From Vagococcus hydrophili (GTDB taxonomy: Bacteria; Bacillota; Bacilli; Lactobacillales; Vagococcaceae): a DNA stretch of 64,000 bases. A model generated the notes under the pieces. That model was not told the origin of the DNA. It saw only the letters and a list, made by a program, of their open reading frames with translations, and did not search any database. The translations under genes were made by a program, and so were the position numbers. Location: assembly GCF_011304195.1 (NCBI RefSeq), contig NZ_CP049887.1:2046001-2110000 (forward strand), given 5' to 3'. Positions within the stretch are counted from its first letter, which is position 1; each line of letters opens with the position of its first letter. Below, piece after piece: positions 18,601 through 25,511 of this stretch.

Positions 18601-18642
18601 CAAGATGTTTATGAAATTAATGTCTTAAAAGGTGAAATCTAA
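15604..18642 (+). CDS. Large BTAD/STAND-type transcriptional regulator (winged helix, BTAD, AAA ATPase, TPR)
   Basis: A 1012-residue soluble protein. Residues 1-95 look like a SARP-type winged helix (FSFSKIDALLYYLL, AGLLWPDK, ARKNLRNAIYQ-like), and 96-240 match the BTAD helical repeat. An ATPase follows with Walker A GEAGIGKS at 278-285 and Walker B LLIFVEDIQW near 388-396. From about 620 to the end there are TPR-like repeats. Such proteins resemble MalT/SARP regulators, with the ATPase sensing a ligand. It follows gltS by 229 bases, which hold a TATAAT at 15525 and no other gene. Control of hut or gltS is inferred from position only. The start is TTG 15604, 8 bases after AGGAGG. Confidence 0.8.
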   Translation: MSNRLSCKMFGHPEIRLNNEAILFSFSKIDALLYYLLVTKSASRDEVAGLLWPDKSDQNAKKNLRNAIYQANKMLGVEVISSPNKALLVLNETVDIDIDVDNFMKQTQENLSLYRDEFLKGFFLKDCEGFEIWVVKMRSFYEKKFLQECLKKIEQDIEAGLLEDVEKNINRLIHIDEFDESNYQLLMKFYQSNQRDGKVVETYYNLSNTLKTELGITPNKQTKKIYEDSLERLNIQNNHGKQRFNSLFYGRFEELRQIETQLSSFKNSQPFASMVISGEAGIGKSALANVILDNAQSEVTIIETQCYQVEEKYSFRPWKKIIDSLSKIIKTNQQIDPEIWEEAISKVFPNIEAHLAGAKLVERESSVNLNVLSGVLVDTINRIAKEKKLLIFVEDIQWMDSNSLELLTNVMMQASKNIIFLMTSRNVNRSELDFFLNNLIQCSLLEMVKLSPFTYQETNEFILKKLDNRHVTDDLVDNVYQHTEGNLFFLIEYVSLLQSNSNLNTMTVKMKDALKNRFLYLNEGEQEIVNIVSYFYDYALLDDLVEILGMDSLVIVNMIESLVKKNILKELDINGEMGTTFTHIKLREFIYMNQSIGKKRIIHKKIAHYLESKINTSCVDNLLYDNISFHYKKGKDDLKALKYKLMYLEKYLGFYHELFPIDVEAQGTFKEELTFSQEKVFKQFDKIQNSLDILKEQYQGNDVFEQLSRQFLYLEGRYLIKYGEYQKGVQDIEQVINQSKDLKDHDYLLAGYKQMIYYYIQIDEPEKMIGYIELALDLSIKENNHQSIGILLRLKGLYQIMCGNNLIAEKLIQESINTFMLTDEIAKKYAVNIAAAYNYLGEIRFNENNYSEAYEMFIKSIELCAEKNTLSSLSVFYTNAGAACFAQGDFEKAKELLLKSRGIYEELHTFWKRPRLDAYLALVYLKEREYDEVKYYLDKGKEFAERMGNNRDIGIVEFGKSIVSKELEEQGQDLADWKNWLSRDSAAYAADALIHLNKYQDVYEINVLKGEI

Positions 18643-18646
18643 AAAA

Positions 18647-18680
18647 GATCAATGAGGGGAAAACTCTCATTGATCCTTTT
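18647..18680. terminator. Bidirectional terminator
   Basis: GATCAATGAG and CTCATTGATC form a perfect 10-bp stem, with A6 before and T7 after, between the convergent regulator gene and the minus-strand gene at 18682. Confidence 0.9.
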
Positions 18681-18681
18681 T

Positions 18682-19164
18682 TTATTTATCGGTGTATCTT
18701 TTAAATAATTTATTCCGTGCTTTATCACTCATTCGGTAAAAAATGCTTACTAAACAAAGAATCATTAGAACCATAAACAAAAGTGCAAAAAGAAAATCAT
18801 TGAGTTCAATGTTCAGAAAATCTAAAAGAGCGTCTGTCGTTCCCACACAGTTTAATAAACTACCAATCCCAACATAAAACCAAGCAGTGGCTTTATTAGA
18901 AATCGTAAATACTTCCTCAAAATCATCATTTTGAGATGAGAACTCTTTAAAAATGGCTTTAAAACGTTTCGTTTCCAAATGGATTTTTAAAGGAGGGAAG
19001 AACCAATATAAGGGAGATACGTCTTTATACGATTTTGAGACATCTTTAATTTTATGAATAATACTTTTTTGTTCAGCTATCTCCATAGCCCCTTGATAGG
19101 TGGAAAAAGTGTAAATAATCCAACCACCAAGAAAATTAAGTATCGTTATCAGTGAATCTCTCAA
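18682..19164 (-). CDS. Hypothetical membrane protein
   Basis: I do not recognise this 160-residue protein. It has one hydrophobic stretch near the N-terminus (LITILNFLGGWIIYTF) and two in the C-terminal half (FYVGIGSLLNCV and FLFALLFMVLMILCLVSIF). A charged middle (residues 30-95) may face the cytosol and the tail is basic (MSDKARNKLFKRYTDK). It is monocistronic, between a terminator and the histidine kinase gene, and its ribosome site is AAAGGAGGG. No domain call is justified. Confidence 0.65.
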   Translation of the reverse strand: MRDSLITILNFLGGWIIYTFSTYQGAMEIAEQKSIIHKIKDVSKSYKDVSPLYWFFPPLKIHLETKRFKAIFKEFSSQNDDFEEVFTISNKATAWFYVGIGSLLNCVGTTDALLDFLNIELNDFLFALLFMVLMILCLVSIFYRMSDKARNKLFKRYTDK

Positions 19165-19222
19165 AAAATCCCTCCTTTTATTTATAAATATCGTATAACT
19201 TTTTTCATAAAATGTCTATAAG

Positions 19223-20362
19223 TTATCTACTAGTAAGCGGAAGGATGATTTGAAAGACGCTGCCTTCATTAAGGGTACTCGTTACCTTGATTTTTCCGTG
19301 GTGCATATCAATGATTTTTTTAGTAAGAGATAACCCAAGTCCAGAACCACCTAAACTTCTTGTTCTGGATTCATCAACCCGGTAAAAAGGTTCGAATAAA
19401 AAAGGAATATCTTTTTGATCAATTCCGATTCCGTTATCAGTTACTTTTATCATGATGTTCTCCTTCGTTTTAGAATAAGAGATATTTATTGCACCATTTG
19501 CAGGAGTGTACTTAATGCCATTATTAATAATGTTGTTAAGCGCTTGAGTTAAAAGAACCTTATTACCGATGATTTTAACAGGTGTCCCTTGATGAGTTAA
19601 CTCAATATTTTTTTCAATCGCATCTGTTTCATTTAGTGTGACTAAATCCATAATAAGTAAGTCAAGAGAGATTTCTTCGATGTTTTGTAAGAGTTCATTA
19701 TTTGAAACTAAAAGCAGTTGATCCACGATATCGATTAATTGGTTAATGCTGTTTTTTGAAATATCATGATGCTCTTTATAATCATCCAGAGTTGGTTTTT
19801 CTTCTAAGTCTAAAATTTGTAAATTTAATTTCATGGTTGTTAATGGAGTTTTTAGTTCATGAGCAGCATTTTCAGCAAAACTTTTTTGATAAGCAAAAGA
19901 CTGTTCCAAGCGCTCAAGCATTAAGTTATACTCATGTGCTAATTGGCCCACTTCATCCTCTTTATTTGGTAAATCTATTCGGCTAGATAAACGATGCTCA
20001 TTCACATCTTGAACACTATTTTTTAGTGTTAAGAGTGATTTCAGATTTTTTTGAATCAAATAATAACAAATAAGAATGCCAAGTAAAGCAATACCAATCA
20101 TCCAGTAAACGTAACTAAGTTGAAAATTTTTATTTAACCCTTGGATTTCTTCGGCTGGACTAGTCACAACGGGTGCCACGTCACTTAAATCTTCAGTAGG
20201 TGTAGAAGGAGCTGCGGGTTGCGAGAGTTCAAAATTTTGAATGGGTTGAAGTATTCGATTATCCACATTTTTAAAGGTGATAAATGTTAAAAGAGCGACA
20301 GTCCCAATTAAAACTAAACTAATTAAAATGGTTAATTTTATTTTTAAAGATTTAAATTTCAA
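19223..20362 (-). CDS. Two-component sensor histidine kinase
   Basis: This 379-residue kinase has TM segments at about 9-31 and 83-103 enclosing a roughly 50-residue proline/threonine-rich external loop. It continues with HAMP (about 104-157), HisKA with phospho-acceptor His168 in FAENAAHELKTPLT, and an ATPase domain with N box NNIINNGIKYT, G1 DNGIGI and G2 GGSGLGL. The small sensor loop suggests sensing in or near the membrane; the signal is unknown. It is encoded 4 bases after the response regulator, so the two are translated together. Confidence 0.93.
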   Translation of the reverse strand: MKFKSLKIKLTILISLVLIGTVALLTFITFKNVDNRILQPIQNFELSQPAAPSTPTEDLSDVAPVVTSPAEEIQGLNKNFQLSYVYWMIGIALLGILICYYLIQKNLKSLLTLKNSVQDVNEHRLSSRIDLPNKEDEVGQLAHEYNLMLERLEQSFAYQKSFAENAAHELKTPLTTMKLNLQILDLEEKPTLDDYKEHHDISKNSINQLIDIVDQLLLVSNNELLQNIEEISLDLLIMDLVTLNETDAIEKNIELTHQGTPVKIIGNKVLLTQALNNIINNGIKYTPANGAINISYSKTKENIMIKVTDNGIGIDQKDIPFLFEPFYRVDESRTRSLGGSGLGLSLTKKIIDMHHGKIKVTSTLNEGSVFQIILPLTSR

Positions 20363-20366
20363 TAAC

Positions 20367-21062
20367 TTATTCTCCTTTGTCTATGGATTCTGAAGAAATT
20401 AATCGGTAACCTGAACCACGAATGGTTTCAATTTTAGGTGTATCTTCTCCAAATTCTCCTAATTTTTTTCTAAGTGAGAATAAGTGAAATTTTAAAGAGT
20501 TAGAAAATAAATCAACCTCACTATCCCAAACATGCTCGATTAGAGTTTCAGCGCTGGTAATTTGGTTTTGATGAAGGGTTAAGTACCTTAGAATACTGTA
20601 TTCTTTAAGTGTTAATGAGAGTAGTTCATCTTTGATTTTTACTTCATTTTGATGAACATTGAGAGTCAGAGAATCAAAAGAGGCTATTTCTGGTTTCTGA
20701 TAGAAAGAACGTCTTAACAGTGATTGGATTCTAGCCTCAAGAATAGGGAAATCAAAAGGTTTTGTGACGTAATCATTAGCTCCTTCAAGTAATCCTTTAA
20801 CCACATCATCTGTTTCTGATTTGGCACTGAGAATCAAAATATTGATATCTTGATTTGTTTGGCGAATGATTTCAAGTAACGCAAAGCCATTTATTTTTGG
20901 TAGATTTAAATCTAAAAGGATTAAATCATAGTCGTTTTCGTGAAAAAATTCCAGTCCTTCTTCCCCATCAAAAGCTAAATCAACAGCGTAGCCTTTTTTA
21001 GTTAACCCTTTTTTCAAAAGAGTAGCCAATGTGTGTTCATCTTCAATTAAAAGTAACTTCAT
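20367..21062 (-). CDS. OmpR-family response regulator
   Basis: A 231-residue regulator with a receiver domain (acidic pair Glu7-Asp8, phospho-acceptor Asp51 in LILLDLNLP, and the TKPF lysine near residue 100). It ends in a winged-helix DNA-binding domain closing with ETIRGSGYRL. It forms a pair with the kinase gene downstream. OmpR-type regulators bind direct repeats about 11 bp apart. Exactly such a repeat lies in front of the secreted-peptide gene upstream (21482-21501), which makes that gene a likely target. The ATG is preceded by AGGAGA. Confidence 0.94.
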   Translation of the reverse strand: MKLLLIEDEHTLATLLKKGLTKKGYAVDLAFDGEEGLEFFHENDYDLILLDLNLPKINGFALLEIIRQTNQDINILILSAKSETDDVVKGLLEGANDYVTKPFDFPILEARIQSLLRRSFYQKPEIASFDSLTLNVHQNEVKIKDELLSLTLKEYSILRYLTLHQNQITSAETLIEHVWDSEVDLFSNSLKFHLFSLRKKLGEFGEDTPKIETIRGSGYRLISSESIDKGE

Positions 21063-21085
21063 GATTTAATCTCCTAACCAAAACT

Positions 21086-21132
21086 AAGGCTAAGACAAAA
21101 CATCTTTTTGTTTTGCCAAAGCCTTTTTTTAT
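21086..21132. terminator. Hairpin between response regulator and secreted-peptide gene
   Basis: AAGGCTAAGACAAAACA pairs with TGTTTTGCCAAAGCCTT with a few mismatches. Seven T residues follow on the + strand, the orientation opposite to the neighbouring genes. On the minus strand the tract after the stem is only AGTTTTGG. It may partly stop peptide-gene transcripts before the regulator gene, or stop an antisense RNA. Confidence 0.55.
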
Positions 21133-21183
21133 ACTACTTCTATCATACTAGATTTAACCCTTTTTTTCTAAAAAAAGATCGTC

Positions 21184-21432
21184 TTATTTAGCCGATGTTC
21201 CTTCAGAAATAACTTGTGGTTCAACAGAAGAGACAGGTTTAATTGTTTCTGCTGATGTTTTTTCCTCTTCTTTAACTTCAACACCCGTTTGCGCTGGAGT
21301 ACTTGCTACAGAAGAAACTGATTCTGCTTCTTCTTTGACTACTGGTTCATTGACACTACTGGCGTTTACAAGTGTACCTACTCCGATAATTGATAAAATT
21401 CCTGCTGCGACTGCTAATTTTTTTAATGACAT
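21184..21432 (-). CDS. Small secreted acidic protein of unknown function
   Basis: An 82-residue protein with a clear signal peptide (MSLKKLAVAAGILSIIGVGT, cleavage probably after NA near residue 26). The mature part, about 56 residues, is rich in Glu, Ser, Val and Thr, lacks cysteine, and has no recognised domain. I chose ATG 21432 because AGGAGG lies 8 bases upstream; ATG 21450 has no such site. The gene lies upstream of the two-component genes on the same strand, with a hairpin between. Its promoter carries an OmpR-type direct repeat, so it may be an output of that system or a modulator of the sensor. Confidence 0.75.
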   Translation of the reverse strand: MSLKKLAVAAGILSIIGVGTLVNASSVNEPVVKEEAESVSSVASTPAQTGVEVKEEEKTSAETIKPVSSVEPQVISEGTSAK

Positions 21433-21468
21433 ATGAATGTCCTCCTTCATAGTTTTAGTAACACTCTT

Positions 21469-21501
21469 AGTATATAAAATAGAAGGTTAGATGAAGGTTA
21501 G
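21469..21501 (-). promoter_or_regulatory. Promoter with 11-bp-period direct repeat upstream of the secreted-peptide gene
   Basis: On the minus strand a TATACT -10 lies at 21474-21469. The -35 zone is occupied by two copies of CTAACCTTC (plus-strand GAAGGTTAG at 21482-21490 and 21493-21501), exactly 11 bp apart. Read on the plus strand this is GTTAG-N6-GTTAG, the same layout as the known SaeR site GTTAA-N6-GTTAA. A weaker third unit (GTAAA) follows at 21508. This suits activation by the neighbouring regulator. Confidence 0.6.
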
Positions 21502-21613
21502 TTTTTAGTAAACGATGAGAAATTAAATCAGATTAACAAATACGAAAGCTATTTGAGAGGTTTAATGTTAAAATAAATATACAAAATAAAATTTTTTGAT
21601 AAGGAATGAGAAA

Positions 21614-22600
21614 ATGTTTATTTGGATAATTGCTATTATTTTAATCATCGTAATAGGTATTTGTATTTATGGGGCTCATTTTTTTGTGAATGTTGCTTTT
21701 TATAAGGATTCAACGTGGTTTGCAAAAAAAGGGCATGCTTTGTTCAATCCGGATAACTTTAACCGAGAAAAAACGGTGTACACAGAAATAGAAGATCGCC
21801 AAAATGAAGAAGGTCATCGCTTTTGGGAAGAAGAAGCCACAGAAGAAATTTTTATGAAATGGAACAATGAAACGTTGTGTGCTAGAGAATTTAAAGCAAT
21901 GCCTCACAGCAATAAATGGATCATTGCCGTTCATGGTTACCGATCTTCTGGGAAAAGAGACATGTCTTATCCTGCAAAAGTATTTAATGAAGTAGGGTTT
22001 AATGTTTTAGTACCTGATTTACAGTCTCACGGTAAAAGTACGGGGAATGAAATCGGTATGGGATGGCTTGAAAAGGAAAATGTCAAAGCATGGATTGATA
22101 AAATTATTAGTCACTATCCAGAAGCTGAGATTACTCTTTTTGGTGGATCGATGGGAGCTGCCACTGTCATGATGACAAGTGGGGAAGAACTTCCCAAACA
22201 GGTAAAAGTACTAGTCGCAGATTGTGGCTATACAACTGTTTATAATGAATTTTCGTATCTGTTGTCATCAGCACTTAAATTACCAGCAAGCCCAATTTTA
22301 TTTTTTGCTAACTTTTTTGCTAAATCTAAATTAGGTTTTACTTTAAAAGAAGCATCTAGTGTGGACCAGCTTAAAAAGAATACGCGTCCTATTTTGTTCT
22401 TCCACGGAACGGCTGATAAGTTTGTTCCTCACGAAATGGTTTATCGAAACATGGAAGCTACAACGAGCGTGAAAGAAGTGATGATTGTGGAAAATGCGCC
22501 ACATCTTTGTTCTTGGGTGTATGATGAAACAAGATATTTTAAAACAGTTCTAGAATTTATAGATGAAAATTTAACAAAGGGAGAAGGACATGGAAACTAA
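21614..22600 (+). CDS. Membrane-anchored alpha/beta hydrolase
   Basis: A 328-residue protein with one N-terminal membrane segment (FIWIIAIILIIVIGICIYG) and an alpha/beta hydrolase domain outside or at the membrane. HGYRSSGKRDM is the oxyanion region, GGSMGAA carries the nucleophilic serine, TADKFVPHE the acid and NAPHLCSW the histidine. It resembles the YqkD/serine aminopeptidase-like hydrolases; the substrate is unknown. ATG 21614 follows AAGGA by 8 bases. Its 3' end overlaps the next gene by 11 bases, so it heads an operon with the DMT pair. Confidence 0.85.
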   Translation: MFIWIIAIILIIVIGICIYGAHFFVNVAFYKDSTWFAKKGHALFNPDNFNREKTVYTEIEDRQNEEGHRFWEEEATEEIFMKWNNETLCAREFKAMPHSNKWIIAVHGYRSSGKRDMSYPAKVFNEVGFNVLVPDLQSHGKSTGNEIGMGWLEKENVKAWIDKIISHYPEAEITLFGGSMGAATVMMTSGEELPKQVKVLVADCGYTTVYNEFSYLLSSALKLPASPILFFANFFAKSKLGFTLKEASSVDQLKKNTRPILFFHGTADKFVPHEMVYRNMEATTSVKEVMIVENAPHLCSWVYDETRYFKTVLEFIDENLTKGEGHGN

Positions 22601-22952
22601 AAAAAATATGAAACTAGCCATGATGCTGATTTTATTCGCAGCAACAATGAGTAGTTTAGGGCAATTAGCCTGGAAAATTGGAGCCGATGCCACAGATTCA
22701 AAATTTGCCATTTTAATGTATATTGTGGGGTTAATTTTGGCGGGAGTCGGGATGGTCGTGTTAATGATTTCCTTTAGATTTGGAGATGTTTCGATTTTAC
22801 AACCAATGATGAGTGTTGGTTTTGCCTTATCGATAGTTTTTGGGGCAATGTTTTTAAATGAAGGCATCACAACAATGAAAGTTATTGGAACACTGTTTAT
22901 TATTGGTGGATCAGCTCTTTTAGGCTATGAAGGAGGTAAAGACAATGACTGA
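22590..22952 (+). CDS. Small DMT/EamA-type membrane protein, subunit 1
   Basis: A 120-residue protein with four hydrophobic segments, an EmrE/ArnE-like half transporter. The AATMSSLGQLAWKIGA segment in TM1 and FGDVSILQPMMSVGFALS in TM3-TM4 follow the DMT pattern. It overlaps the hydrolase gene upstream by 11 bases and the second DMT gene downstream by 8. Paired overlapping genes of this size usually form heterodimers (as EbrAB or ArnEF). The substrate is unknown; a lipid-linked sugar is possible by analogy with ArnEF. Confidence 0.8.
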   Translation: METKKNMKLAMMLILFAATMSSLGQLAWKIGADATDSKFAILMYIVGLILAGVGMVVLMISFRFGDVSILQPMMSVGFALSIVFGAMFLNEGITTMKVIGTLFIIGGSALLGYEGGKDND

Positions 22953-23292
22953 TATTTTAAAAATTGTTCTGATTTTAATTGTCACGACTCTTTCAGGTAG
23001 TATTGGGGCATTAGCTTTAAAACAAGGGATGAATGAATTAGCGGAAGTAACGTTTGTTAAGGCGATTACTAACAAGTGGTTACTCATTGGCTGTTTCCTA
23101 TACATTGTCAGTGCCGCGACTAATATTGTATTATTTAAATTTTTGGATTATTCAATTGCTTTTCCAATGACTTCCTTAACTTATGTTTGGACGGTCTTTA
23201 TTTCTTATTTTACGTTCAAAGAAAAGATTACACCTTTAAAATTATTGTCAGTCGGTTTGATTATGATTGGCGTTGTTATCATAAGTCAATAA
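22945..23292 (+). CDS. Small DMT/EamA-type membrane protein, subunit 2
   Basis: A 115-residue, four-segment partner of the preceding gene. TM1 reads SGSIGALALKQGMNEL and the C-terminal half YSIAFPMTSLTYVWTVFISYFTF, again DMT-like. ATG 22945 lies 8 bases after AAGGAGG, which is inside the upstream gene, so translation is coupled. The two proteins differ enough to suggest a heterodimer with opposite membrane topology. The operon ends at the hairpin repeat and terminator that follow. Confidence 0.8.
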   Translation: MTDILKIVLILIVTTLSGSIGALALKQGMNELAEVTFVKAITNKWLLIGCFLYIVSAATNIVLFKFLDYSIAFPMTSLTYVWTVFISYFTFKEKITPLKLLSVGLIMIGVVIISQ

Positions 23293-23300
23293 AATTAAGA

Positions 23301-23411
23301 GGTTGTGACAGAAGTGTTCAGCTTCAAGAAATAAGAAGGAAATCACGAAAATTGCTTTTCAAATTTTTGTGATTTTCGGCTTATTTCTGAAGAAGCTACT
23401 TCTGTGACACC
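23301..23411. repeat. Intergenic long-hairpin repeat, copy B
   Basis: A 111-base, nearly continuous hairpin. TGTGACAGAAGT (from 23304) pairs with ACTTCTGTGACA with one mismatch; AGCTTC with GAAGCT; AGAAATAAG with CTTATTTCT; and 23340-23353 (AAATCACGAAAATT) with 23361-23375. The loop GCTTTTC resembles the loops of copies A and C. It lies after the DMT pair and 17 bases before a terminator, the same context as the other two copies, but its arms differ more in sequence. Confidence 0.7.
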
Positions 23412-23427
23412 GTTTAGATTGTAAAAA

Positions 23428-23469
23428 AGGGACTGCGACGTACTTATAAAATGTCGCAGCCTCTTTTTT
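23428..23469 (+). terminator. Terminator after the hydrolase-DMT operon
   Basis: AGGGACTGCGAC pairs with GTCGCAGCCT across an AT-rich loop, followed by a T6 tract. It directly follows hairpin repeat B. Confidence 0.85.
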
Positions 23470-23542
23470 GTTATTTGTAGAAAACAGTCAATAAATGTTA
23501 AAATAAGTGAAGTGAAACTTATATAAAGGTGGAATTCAACAT

Positions 23543-24937
23543 ATGTATCGATTAGCCGTAGATATTGGAACAACCAACATAAAACTTTGCTTATTTGAAA
23601 ATTATCGTTTAGAAGAAAAAATAGATGTTAATATTGAAACACAGTTTGAAGGAAGCGGGAAGGTCTTTCAAAACCCAGCTAAAATTTTACAACAAATTAA
23701 AAGAAATATTCGAAAAATAACTCAAAAAGGCTTTGAAATTGATGCAATCAGTTTTAGTACCGCCATGCACAGTATCATGCCAGTCATGGAAACCGTCTAT
23801 GACGAAGAAATGTTTATTTGGTTAGACACCCAAGCGAGTGACTTTGTTAAGAAGTTTAAAAAAATAGATTTAGCAGATCAATTTTATCAAAAAACGGGAA
23901 CACCGATTCATGAGATGTCGCCTTTTTCTAAAATTGCTGTTTTAAGTAGAAAAAATGACTATCAAAAAGCTCAAAAATGGATTGGTTTTAAAGAATATCT
24001 CATGAAGGCTTTTACAGGTGAAGAGGTAATTGATTACTCCACTGCCTCGGCTACTGGGTTATTCAATATTCATGAGATGAAATGGGACGAAGATATTTTA
24101 AGTTTTCTAAAATTAGAAGAGAGCAAGTTAGCCAAATTAGTGGACACAGATACTCATTATCCTATCAAAAAAGACATTGCTGATGAACTTCTTCTATCTC
24201 GAGAGCTCCAAGTTTATGTAGGAGCTTGTGATGGCTGTTTGGCGAGTTTAGCTAGTTATTTAGGCAATGGTACAGCGAGCACGTTAACTGTTGGAACAAG
24301 TGGAGCAGTTAGAAAACTAACGAAAAAAATTGAACTAGATGATGAAGGTAAGACCTTTTGTTATTACTTAAATAAAGAGTATTGGGTCGTGGGCGGCGCA
24401 ACGAATAATGGTGGACAAGTTCTTTCATGGGCGAATAAAATGTTTTATCAAGAGTCAACAATCTATAAGGATTTAGAGCATATTTTTAAAGTGTCTCCTA
24501 TTGGTAGTAATGGCATTCAGTTTTTACCTTATATTGCTGGTGAGCGGGCACCTTTATGGAACGGAGAGGCAACAGGTAGTTTTTCTGGTATGTCAATTAA
24601 TCATCAACGGGAAGATATGTTGAGAAGTCTAATCGAAGGAGTCATATTTAATTTGCGCTATATTAGTGAGTTGGTTGAGCTGGATACAAGAGATTTATCA
24701 ATTAGTGGTGGTTTCTTTGATTCACCCTATCTATCAACCTTAGCAGCTGATATTTTTGGTAAAAATTGCATTCAATCTGTCTTTTCAGAACCTAGTTTTG
24801 GCCTGATTTGTTTAATGAATCCACCGAAAAAATCAATTATTTCCGATCAAAAAAGAATTTTTACAAGTCTAGAAAATCATCTTTTATATGAAAAAGAGTA
24901 TGCAAAATTCTTGAATGAAGTTAAAACCGAACTATAG
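23543..24937 (+). CDS. FGGY-family carbohydrate kinase, probable gluconokinase
   Basis: A 464-residue sugar kinase. The N-terminal YRLAVDIGTTNIKLCLFE is the phosphate-1 motif of the ASKHA fold, and GACDGCLASLASYLGNGTAS plus TVGTSGAVRK are typical of gluconate kinases in the FGGY family. AGERAPLWNGEATGSFSG is another conserved block. It is somewhat shorter than the usual 490-515 residues at the C-terminus but not obviously broken. Gluconate, giving 6-phosphogluconate, is the likely substrate; no permease or dehydrogenase is adjacent. The last codons overlap a perfect PurBox serving purE. Confidence 0.8.
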   Translation: MYRLAVDIGTTNIKLCLFENYRLEEKIDVNIETQFEGSGKVFQNPAKILQQIKRNIRKITQKGFEIDAISFSTAMHSIMPVMETVYDEEMFIWLDTQASDFVKKFKKIDLADQFYQKTGTPIHEMSPFSKIAVLSRKNDYQKAQKWIGFKEYLMKAFTGEEVIDYSTASATGLFNIHEMKWDEDILSFLKLEESKLAKLVDTDTHYPIKKDIADELLLSRELQVYVGACDGCLASLASYLGNGTASTLTVGTSGAVRKLTKKIELDDEGKTFCYYLNKEYWVVGGATNNGGQVLSWANKMFYQESTIYKDLEHIFKVSPIGSNGIQFLPYIAGERAPLWNGEATGSFSGMSINHQREDMLRSLIEGVIFNLRYISELVELDTRDLSISGGFFDSPYLSTLAADIFGKNCIQSVFSEPSFGLICLMNPPKKSIISDQKRIFTSLENHLLYEKEYAKFLNEVKTEL

Positions 24938-24998
24938 AATAAAAAATATAAGTAAAATTCGTTTATTAGTTGACCCGTTTCCTCAGCCTTGCTAGAAT
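24923..24998 (+). promoter_or_regulatory. purE promoter with PurBox
   Basis: AAAACCGAACTAT (24923-24935) matches the Lactococcus PurBox AWWWCCGAACWWT at every position; it overlaps the stop codon of the kinase gene. TTGACC (24970-24975) and TAGAAT (24993-24998) are 17 bases apart. With a start near 25005 the central G of the PurBox lies at about -76, the position reported for PurR activation in Lactococcus lactis. Confidence 0.7.
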
Positions 24999-25019
24999 GA
25001 AAGAAATGAAAGGGGTCAT

Positions 25020-25511
25020 ATGCTAATGATTGATGTATCCGTTATAATGGGAAGTATTTCTGACTGGGAAACAATGAAAGAAGCCTGTCAGATATTAGAT
25101 GATTTTGGGATTTCTTATGAAAAAAAGATTGTTTCAGCGCATCGGACACCAGATGTAATGTTCGACTTTTCTGAAAAAGCGAGAGGTAGAGGGATTAAAG
25201 TTATTATTGCTGGAGCAGGTGGTGCGGCTCATTTACCAGGAATGGTCGCAGCCAAAACCACATTACCAGTAATTGGCGTTCCCGTTGAGTCAAAAGCATT
25301 AAAAGGAATGGATTCATTATTATCAATTGTTCAAATGCCAGGAGGAATACCTGTGGCAACAACGGCCATTGGTAAAGCTGGGGCTAAGAATGCAGGTCTA
25401 CTTGCCACACAAATATTATCAATCACCAATGATGAGCTACAAGGAAAATTAGCAGATTACCGAGAAGAATTGAAACAGCTAGTAATCGAAAGTGAGGCCG
25501 ATTTTGACTAA
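25020..25511 (+). CDS. purE: N5-carboxyaminoimidazole ribonucleotide mutase
   Basis: This 163-residue class I PurE converts N5-CAIR to [13 protein letters not shown] (about residues 11-19), SAHRTPD (about 40-46) and [11 protein letters not shown] are the substrate-binding motifs. It is the first gene of purEKB and overlaps purK by 8 bases, consistent with PurK and PurE acting in sequence. ATG 25020 lies 4 bases from GGGG and ATG 25026 lies 10 bases away; either could start the protein. Confidence 0.96.
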   Translation: MLMIDVSVIMGSISDWETMKEACQILDDFGISYEKKIVSAHRTPDVMFDFSEKARGRGIKVIIAGAGGAAHLPGMVAAKTTLPVIGVPVESKALKGMDSLLSIVQMPGGIPVATTAIGKAGAKNAGLLATQILSITNDELQGKLADYREELKQLVIESEADFD

